From contig LAKY01000050.1 in the NCBI GenBank assembly GCA_000987045.1, positions 217,593-281,592 on the forward strand: a stretch of 64,000 nucleotides of DNA. Direction: 5' to 3'. Below the pieces are notes generated by a model. The model saw only the letters and a program-made list of their open reading frames with translations. It made no database searches and was not told the DNA's origin. Position numbers and translations under genes: made by a program. This document shows positions 58,549 to 64,000 of the stretch, one piece after another; positions within the stretch are counted from its first letter, which is position 1; each line of letters starts with the position of its first letter. The DNA is from Clostridiales bacterium PH28_bin88 (lineage in GTDB: Bacteria; Bacillota; PH28-bin88).

Positions 58549-60807
58549 ATGGAGGTGGACGTGACTGCTGAATTAAACAGGCCGGACTGGAAGATGATCC
58601 AGGCTAGCTTTTCCGAGAAGCTGAGTCTTCCGTTAACGGTGCTGGGTGAAGACGGGACGTTAATGTATATGAGCGGTTCAATTCCGGCCTTTTGTCAAAG
58701 CGCAAGGAAAACTGGCGGAGACATTTGCGGTTTGTGCAGGCAGGGAATGATCGGATACGTCTTGGCCGAGGAAGGCGAAAGAGCTTCCTCCTTTCAGTGC
58801 CATTGCGGGCTGACCTACCTGATTACCGCTGTAAAGGTGAATGACAGCGATCATATGATTGCCCTGGCCGGCGCCGCTTACATCCGGCCAGGAGTAACGG
58901 CGGAAGAGGAAGAACTGGCATCCTTTGCGTGCGGTATTCCTGAGGAGTTGCGGCCCCACTGTTCATCGCTTCCCGTTTTTACGAGACAAGAAGTTGGGGA
59001 GAAGTGTGCAGTCCTGACCCTATTTGCCAGGCATTTGAAAAGCCATGTAGAGAGAGTACGATTAAGGGAAAGAGACGGTTACTCCACCATCCTGTTGGAT
59101 GGGTTGCTTAAACTAACTCCTGGGGTCAATCCCGAAACTACCTATGAATATATCGCGGATTCGATTTTGTCTCTCCCGGGAGTTGAAACCGGACTGGTCG
59201 GAATCGTAAACGGTAAAGATAACTCAGTAAGCATCGTGTGCGCCAGGGGCATCCTTCCACCGGATTTTCCTATTGAGTTTACCGGAGGTAAGGGGATAGG
59301 CAGTTGGGTTTTACGAGAGGGACGTTGCCTGGCCATCAGCGATGTTGCCAGGGACCCCAGGCTGCCTTTGGATACCGCACAGCGACTGTCCCGTTACTTA
59401 AACCAAATAGTTTGCTGCCCGGTCATCGTGACTGGTAAGGTAAGCGCCCTGCTTTATGCCGGGAGCCGTTCCCGGAAAGGGTTTGAGCCCGTAGTAATTG
59501 AGTGCCTTGAAAGGATGACCCGGGTGCTTGCTCTGCTGATGGAGGCCGGGGCCTCCCAGAGGCGCTTGGCGGAGCACGCACGCCGGATGACTGCGGTCTA
59601 TGAAGTGGCACGGATCGTCAATTCCAGCCTTGACTTGAAAACGGTCCTTAACCTGGTCGTGGATCTGGCGGTGACCCTGTTCGATGTCCCGGAGGTTTAT
59701 CTTTACCTGCATAGTGACGAAAATCAAGGCAACAACCTGTGTATCAGGCGGGGTCTAAACCATGAAGAGATTAGCCTGATGGATCAGGGTGAATGCCTGG
59801 CGCAGACCGATAAAGCTGTGTCAATGTCGGAGTTTCCTTTGACGGTAAAGGGAAAGACCATTGGTTTACTGAGGATCGGTTTGAATACATCCCAATTAGA
59901 CGAAGAAGACGAGGAGGTGATCAGGAGCTTTTGCAACCTGATCGGCATCGCCATAGAAAACAGCCGCCTGTATATGCGGATGCAAAACGCCTATCACAGC
60001 ACTGTTCTCGCCTTGATGCGGGTGGTAGAGGTGCAGGATCCTTACACTGGGGGACACTCCGAAAGGGTCGGGAACTATGCCGCCGCCGTGGCACGGCGGT
60101 TGGGAATGGATGAAAAGACGGTGGAAGAATTGAAGTTGTCGGGTTACCTGCACGACGTGGGTAAGATCGGGGTACCCTGGGAGGTGTTAAACAAGGCCGG
60201 GAACCTGTCCCCGCCCGAGATGGAACTTATCCGGAAACACCCGGTCATCGGGGCTGAAATTATTGACGCCATCCCCGAATTGAGGCCCTTGGTTCCGGCG
60301 GTCAAGTATCACCACGAGAGACTGGACGGTTCGGGATACCCGGAGGGGCTGCGGGGAGACCGGATCCCCTTCGAGGCGCAGGTGGTGGCGGTGGTGGATG
60401 TCTATGAGGCGCTTTTGTCCAGGCGTGCCCACCGTGACGCTATTAGCCCCCGGGAAGCCATCCGGCTTTTGAGGGAGGAAGCGGGCTACCACCTGAACCC
60501 CAAGGTGGTAGACGCCTTTTGTGATGTCGTGAGGGATGACCTGTTTTTGTCTGCTGAGGGGGGCTTGAAGACAGTGGTGACTGACCCGCCCAAAATAGCG
60601 GAAGAATCCAAAAAACTCCTCACTGACCGCGAAAGTGAGGTCCTAGGACTTATCGCGGAGGGTCTTAGCAACAGGGAAATTGCCGACAGCCTTTACATCA
60701 GCGAGAAAACGGTTAAAACCCATATCACCAACATCCTGCGGAAGTTGAACGTGTCAGACCGGACGAAGGCGGCGGTGTTCGCGCTTCAATCGGGTCTGGT
60801 AGGGTGA
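58549..60807 (+). CDS. PocR-GAF-HD-GYP-LuxR signalling protein
   Basis: A 752-residue protein with a PocR-type sensory domain (about 15-165, with Cys pairs GGDICGLCRQGMIG and SFQCHCGLTYLI) and two GAF domains (about 185-320 and 350-475). An HD-GYP phosphodiesterase domain follows (about 485-650: HSERVGNYAAAVARRLG, LHDVGKIGVPWEVLNKAGNL, KYHHERLDGSGYPEGL), then a LuxR-type helix-turn-helix (about 685-745: LTDRESEVLGLIAEGLSNRE). HD-GYP domains hydrolyse c-di-GMP; coupling one to a DNA-binding domain is uncommon. It probably links an intracellular signal to both c-di-GMP breakdown and transcription. The start at 58549 is uncertain (a GTG at 58561 also has a GGAGGTG site). Confidence 0.87.
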   Translation: MEVDVTAELNRPDWKMIQASFSEKLSLPLTVLGEDGTLMYMSGSIPAFCQSARKTGGDICGLCRQGMIGYVLAEEGERASSFQCHCGLTYLITAVKVNDSDHMIALAGAAYIRPGVTAEEEELASFACGIPEELRPHCSSLPVFTRQEVGEKCAVLTLFARHLKSHVERVRLRERDGYSTILLDGLLKLTPGVNPETTYEYIADSILSLPGVETGLVGIVNGKDNSVSIVCARGILPPDFPIEFTGGKGIGSWVLREGRCLAISDVARDPRLPLDTAQRLSRYLNQIVCCPVIVTGKVSALLYAGSRSRKGFEPVVIECLERMTRVLALLMEAGASQRRLAEHARRMTAVYEVARIVNSSLDLKTVLNLVVDLAVTLFDVPEVYLYLHSDENQGNNLCIRRGLNHEEISLMDQGECLAQTDKAVSMSEFPLTVKGKTIGLLRIGLNTSQLDEEDEEVIRSFCNLIGIAIENSRLYMRMQNAYHSTVLALMRVVEVQDPYTGGHSERVGNYAAAVARRLGMDEKTVEELKLSGYLHDVGKIGVPWEVLNKAGNLSPPEMELIRKHPVIGAEIIDAIPELRPLVPAVKYHHERLDGSGYPEGLRGDRIPFEAQVVAVVDVYEALLSRRAHRDAISPREAIRLLREEAGYHLNPKVVDAFCDVVRDDLFLSAEGGLKTVVTDPPKIAEESKKLLTDRESEVLGLIAEGLSNREIADSLYISEKTVKTHITNILRKLNVSDRTKAAVFALQSGLVG

Positions 60808-60850
60808 GGTCCACCCCAGGTTGGATCATAAATCCGGATGATGTTTCAGG

Positions 60851-60885
60851 CATAGGTCCTAAGTCCTAGGACCTATGTTTTTTTC
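60851..60885 (+). terminator. terminator
   Basis: CATAGGTCCTA / TAGGACCTATG perfect 11-bp stem with a 5-nt loop followed by TTTTTTTC. Confidence 0.92.
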
Positions 60886-60971
60886 TTTTGTAAAAATACA
60901 CTATATGTCGGATGGTAGCAAATACTGTCAAAGCGTACAATTGAGTTAGAAAAAAATCAGGGGCGGATGAA

Positions 60972-61574
60972 ATGCGACGAGCAGTCATTGAGCCGGATTT
61001 CTACGGCTTATACCTTGGCATCCTGGTCAACCAGGTACTCAGTCAATTGGACATGCTATTGGCGGGATTAAAACGTACTCTCCAGCACCCGAACTTCCGG
61101 TTTTGCTGCCACGACCCCGTTGCTACCGGACTGCTGGTGCGGGCGCTGGTAAAACACAAGTATCGTTGCTTACGGGTGTACACGAGTCAGTTATCAGAAA
61201 TCATATCCAGGGACGTCATGATGACAGACCCGGAGGTTGTGAGAGTATCCAGAGATCTTTCGGCGATGCTTGACGACGAATCCGGAGTAACGATGGAAGA
61301 GATGGTGGGGATCCGCTGGCGGATTTCCGAGTGGTTGCGGAGAAAGACAGAGGAAAAACGGGAGGGTGAGCAGGTAGAAGAAAGACTGCTCCGGAGGAGC
61401 CAGGTAAAGGAATTTGTTGACTGGTATTATCATGAGAACAACCTGCATGTGACGGAGGCGCTCGTGGCCACCACCTCAGAAGCTATTCTCAGCCAGTGTA
61501 CGTCGTTGGCCCTTGAATTGATGCGTTTTGCCTGTAATCAGTTGCACGAAAGCGCGCAAAAAACCGTTGGGTAA
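60972..61574 (+). CDS. uncharacterised protein with Spo0E-like motif and orphan C-terminal domain
   Basis: A 200-residue protein. The middle has TDPEVVRVSRDLSAML, resembling the Spo0E-like helix (compare DPEVVELSQMIDKLV in the 62607 protein). The last ~65 residues (FVDWYYHENNLHVTEALVAT, SEAILSQCTSLALELMRF) recur as most of the 63379 protein. The ATG at 60972 is preceded by a weak GGGGCGG site. It lies 33 bases before the membrane HD-GYP gene. The domain is one I do not recognise. Confidence 0.6.
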   Translation: MRRAVIEPDFYGLYLGILVNQVLSQLDMLLAGLKRTLQHPNFRFCCHDPVATGLLVRALVKHKYRCLRVYTSQLSEIISRDVMMTDPEVVRVSRDLSAMLDDESGVTMEEMVGIRWRISEWLRRKTEEKREGEQVEERLLRRSQVKEFVDWYYHENNLHVTEALVATTSEAILSQCTSLALELMRFACNQLHESAQKTVG

Positions 61575-61607
61575 AATGCAAAGACGGTGAGAGAGGGGTG
61601 TTACGGC

Positions 61608-62561
61608 TTGTCTTACTTCCTTAAATTAAGCAGGCGAAATCAATTCCTATTAATCACGGCACACATACTATTTATCTATTTCCTCAATAAGGTGGCGTTC
61701 AGGGAACAATCTCTCGTAGGCCTGTACGTGCTGCCGATGTTGTTAACGGGGTTGTCAGTAAAAGCTCCGTTGGGATTCCCGGTTTTATTTGTTACCTGGT
61801 TGGTAGGAGTGCTCAGCGATCCCTATATCCAGTCGCCGTCTCATTTCGTTGTCAGGTACGCAATCATCGCGGTGGTACTGGGAGTCCCTCTCTGGGCGGG
61901 GAACAGCCTGAAGAAATACCTGGAACTGGTGGAGACTGAGAAAAGAGAACTTAACCGCGTTAACAAGTCGTTAAAGGAATTGACTGTCGGTACTATGGAA
62001 GCCTTTGCGGAGGCTATCGAAGCCAAGGACAGGCACCTGGTAGGTCACTCCAGGAACGTAGCGCGCTATGCCCGGGGCATTGCGGAAATAATGGGAAACG
62101 ATTCGGAACAGGCGGAAAACATTTATTGGGCGGGACTGCTGCATGACATAGGCAAGATCGGTGTGGAAGAATCTATCCTTAACAAACCGGGTACACTGAA
62201 CCCGTGGGAAAGGGCACATGTACAGCAGCACGTGATTCGCGGAGCGAAAATCGTGGAACGCATCCGGGTGTTAGATAACCTCTTGCCAAGTATCTTGTTC
62301 CATCATGAGCGGTTTGACGGCAAGGGATACCCCAACGGGTTGAAGGGGGAGCAGATACCCATGGTTGCGAGGATAATCGCTGTTGCTGACGCCTTTGACG
62401 CCATGACCTCCGACCGGACTTACAGGCAGCGGTTGCCCGAGGAAAGCGCTCTTGAAGAACTATCACGGTGTTCAGGTTCCCAGTTTGACCCCCGGGTGGT
62501 AGACGCTTTCGCGCTGTACTGGGAAAGGTCAATTAAAAACTCGGAAAAAGAGATTTGCTAA
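61608..62561 (+). CDS. membrane HD-GYP domain protein
   Basis: About 317 residues. About four membrane helices (residues 10-105) are followed by a coiled linker and an HD-GYP domain: HSRNVARYARGIAEIMG, LHDIGKIGVEESILNKPGTL, HHERFDGKGYPNGLKGEQ and VADAFDAMTSDRTYRQRLP. The HD and GYP residues are intact, so it is probably an active c-di-GMP phosphodiesterase. A TTG at 61608 with GAGAGGGGTG is preferred; a GTG at 61587 is possible. Confidence 0.88.
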   Translation: MSYFLKLSRRNQFLLITAHILFIYFLNKVAFREQSLVGLYVLPMLLTGLSVKAPLGFPVLFVTWLVGVLSDPYIQSPSHFVVRYAIIAVVLGVPLWAGNSLKKYLELVETEKRELNRVNKSLKELTVGTMEAFAEAIEAKDRHLVGHSRNVARYARGIAEIMGNDSEQAENIYWAGLLHDIGKIGVEESILNKPGTLNPWERAHVQQHVIRGAKIVERIRVLDNLLPSILFHHERFDGKGYPNGLKGEQIPMVARIIAVADAFDAMTSDRTYRQRLPEESALEELSRCSGSQFDPRVVDAFALYWERSIKNSEKEIC

Positions 62562-62606
62562 AGGATGTGTATCGGATCCGGCAAGAGGGGAGAAGGAGGG
62601 CAATGA

Positions 62607-62840
62607 ATGGATGAACTCGCAAGTATGAAGGGGAAATCAATGGAGGGAGAGATGCGAGTGCTTGTCGCCAGGCTTAACACCCTCGTAGAAAAAAAGGGTT
62701 TCAATTTACAGGACCCAGAAGTCGTCGAATTAAGCCAGATGATTGATAAACTTGTAGCAAAGCAGATGCGCGAAAACCTACACCTGTTAAGGGTGAGAAA
62801 TTCAATTCAATGTCAGGCAAAGGATAGGGATTCCCTGTAA
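62607..62840 (+). CDS. Spo0E-like sporulation regulatory protein
   Basis: A 77-residue helical protein: a first helix with LVARLNTLVEKKG, then the Spo0E signature NLQDPEVVELSQMIDKLVAK. Spo0E family phosphatases remove phosphate from Spo0A~P and so delay sporulation. The size is typical. The ATG follows AGAAGGAGGG. It lies between the HD-GYP gene and the chemotaxis-receptor remnant. Confidence 0.75.
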   Translation: MDELASMKGKSMEGEMRVLVARLNTLVEKKGFNLQDPEVVELSQMIDKLVAKQMRENLHLLRVRNSIQCQAKDRDSL

Positions 62841-62887
62841 CGGTAACCAACTAAGAGTAGATGCCGTGCATTTTTTCGCCAAAGGAT

Positions 62888-63031
62888 GTCACTCAGCAGA
62901 CTAACAAAGCCGCTTCCGGTTCGGAAAGCATCTCTGCCAGCGTGGAAGAACAAAACGCCTCCATGCAGCAGATCGGCCACACCAGCATGGAACTGGCCAA
63001 CCTGGCGGTGGCGCTAAGGGACATGGTTTAA
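62888..63031 (+). pseudogene. methyl-accepting chemotaxis protein C-terminal remnant
   Basis: A frame of 47 codons to a TAA. VTQQTNKAASGSESISASVE followed by QNASMQQIGHTSMELANLAV is the C-terminal end of a chemotaxis receptor signalling domain, including the adaptation-helix pattern. Nothing upstream in the frame continues it, so the rest of the receptor has been deleted. Confidence 0.75.
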
Positions 63032-63221
63032 AGTAAGCTAAGTCCAGTCATAACGCGTATGACCATTCGTAAAAATGAGGGTTTTGGGAAAAAGAAGAAT
63101 CAAGTCGAAAAAACTCATAATTTATCGAGATTAATCACTATTAGTGAAGGGATTTAAGTATTACTGGCGAATTATAACAATCATCTAGGGCTTTGGTCCT
63201 AGCTTGAACGACCTATTGATC

Positions 63222-63345
63222 ACCAGTTGAATATTGGCAAACCCGTCGAAAGGCGGGGACGCAAAGCCATGGGTCTACAGCCGACAAGGCCATGATCGCC
63301 AGGTTGCCGGTACAACCGTTTTTGGAGGCTCCGGGCAACCGGAGC
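63222..63345 (+). ncRNA. cyclic di-GMP-I (GEMM-I) riboswitch 2 with adjoining hairpin
   Basis: GGCAAACCCGTCGAAAGGCG, then GGGGACGCAAAGCC and GGGTCTACAGCC, then GGTTGCCGGTA, fit the GEMM-I aptamer in order and spacing (aptamer about 63231-63318). A perfect hairpin GCTCCGG / CCGGAGC with a GCAA loop follows at 63328-63345 and may be part of the expression platform. The downstream gene starts at 63379. Confidence 0.88.
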
Positions 63346-63378
63346 TTATGATTTAGGCGTATAAGCTGGTGGTAGCAG

Positions 63379-63609
63379 ATGGAAGAGGAAAGACTGCTTT
63401 TGAAGCGCCATATCAGGGGATTTGTAGCCAGGTACTTTCTCGAAGAAAACCTGCATGTTACGGATGAATTCATTACTGCCACCTCAGAAGCTATCCTCAG
63501 CCAGTGCACGTTGGTGGCCCACGATGTGATGCGCTTAACCTGTCAACAGTTGCATCAAGCGCGAAAAAGGCCGTGCAGGTTTGGGGGAAGGGGTGAGCGT
63601 AGTGTCTAA
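63379..63609 (+). CDS. orphan-domain protein, paralogue of the 60972 C-terminus
   Basis: A 76-residue protein. The first ~62 residues (FVARYFLEENLHVTDEFITA, SEAILSQCTLVAHDVMRLTC) align end to end with the C-terminal domain of the 60972 protein; the N-terminal part of that protein is absent. The last 14 residues are Arg/Gly-rich and unlike the paralogue, so a frameshift near the end is possible. It is under the c-di-GMP-I riboswitch. The ATG at 63379 has only a weak site. Confidence 0.6.
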   Translation: MEEERLLLKRHIRGFVARYFLEENLHVTDEFITATSEAILSQCTLVAHDVMRLTCQQLHQARKRPCRFGGRGERSV

Positions 63610-63964
63610 GTGCCTGCACTGCGCAAAAAAACAGCCGGAGAAAAACTGCCAGCAGTGCCCTGACCTGATCGGCGGAGGAAGCCTGATGAAGGTCTTGCCC
63701 AAAACCATCCAGGTTAACCTGCTGTCTCCTGACGGGGCAAGGTATCAAGGTGAGATCCTGGTTATAAACCCTATTGCCCTGGGAATTCGTAGTTCAGCCC
63801 CTCCGGGAGTATCCTACGAGATCGAAATCATGGAAAACCTGACTCTGAAGGTGGCCGCGGTAAAGGGAAAAGGGAAAGGTGATACCCGCGCTTATGATAT
63901 TTTGAGCGTAAGCCGCCTGGCAGGCACGTCAGAACGACTTATACTGACGAAAGCAAAAAACTAA
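63602..63964 (+). CDS. small protein with CxxC motifs and possible PilZ-like fold
   Basis: A 120-residue protein from a GTG at 63602 (AAGGGG site), overlapping the preceding frame by 8 bases. The first 20 residues carry two Cys pairs (CLHCAKK and CQQCPD). Residues 40-115 are a beta-rich domain (VNLLSPDGARYQGEILVINP, IALGIRSSAPPGVSYEIEI) that resembles PilZ in outline, but the RxxxR motif is not clear. A link to c-di-GMP is suggested mainly by the neighbouring riboswitch. Confidence 0.5.
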   Translation: MSKCLHCAKKQPEKNCQQCPDLIGGGSLMKVLPKTIQVNLLSPDGARYQGEILVINPIALGIRSSAPPGVSYEIEIMENLTLKVAAVKGKGKGDTRAYDILSVSRLAGTSERLILTKAKN

Positions 63965-64000
63965 CATTTGCAGAGAAGCATGATTATGGAAAATAGCAGT

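Overview
The window looks like a chromosome segment from an anaerobic, endospore-forming Firmicute close to the Desulfotomaculum/Pelotomaculum group (Peptococcaceae sensu lato). Evidence for this is the cotJABC operon, two CotB-like coat proteins, a SPOCS-domain protein, a Spo0E-like phosphatase, a 2-hydroxyacyl-CoA dehydratase activase, a glycyl radical enzyme pair, amino-acid fermentation genes, an ECF cobalt/nickel transporter and two c-di-GMP-I riboswitches. The assignment is inference from gene content; no rRNA is present.

Layout. 1-6.5 kb: the 3' part of a DUF2229-type activase, VanZ, small proteins, a LysM protein and a 4Fe-4S protein whose upstream region has two Crp/Fnr-like boxes. 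6.5-7.6 kb: cotJABC. 8-12.1 kb: a decayed catabolic island (XRE-cupin regulator, then remnants of hydantoinase A/B, a sugar-type ABC permease, an Xaa-Pro peptidase and a sigma-54 regulator), each remnant ending at an internal deletion junction. 12.1-15.4 kb: an intact glycyl radical enzyme with its activase, most like trans-4-hydroxyproline dehydratase HypDE. 16-22.5 kb: lysine-fermentation enzymes Kdd, Kce and Kal plus a permease. They are preceded by an unusual protein that fuses a Kdd-like dehydrogenase domain to a sigma-54 AAA+ activator, and a full-consensus sigma-54 promoter lies just upstream of kdd.

22.8-29.1 kb: five tightly spaced genes (two B12-binding radical SAM enzymes, two GNAT-like proteins, a GH3-type acyl-adenylating enzyme) that look like an undescribed biosynthetic operon. 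29-37 kb: a GGDEF-like/histidine kinase hybrid, a riboswitch-controlled stalk-domain protein, the MrfAB repair pair, small conserved proteins, and an HMA-like gene with an in-frame UGA in its CxxC motif followed by a SECIS-like hairpin (candidate selenoprotein). 37-45 kb: FixXC, a glutamate-cysteine ligase, tRNA-Ala and tRNA-Val, an EamA transporter, a CAP protein, a Gln-rich repeat protein and a SPOCS protein. 45-54 kb: an NspC-like decarboxylase/DUF3326 pair divergent from an aminopropyltransferase-like gene, an ArsB-like transporter and the CotB-like pair.

54-64 kb: a lytic transglycosylase, cbiMQO, then a signalling region with a PocR-GAF-HD-GYP-LuxR protein, a membrane HD-GYP protein, Spo0E-like and orphan-domain proteins, a chemotaxis-receptor remnant, a second c-di-GMP riboswitch and a possible PilZ-like protein. 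Two themes run through the window: c-di-GMP signalling, and repeated gene remnants left by deletions. A roughly 95-bp two-hairpin dispersed repeat occurs three times, with one further partial match.
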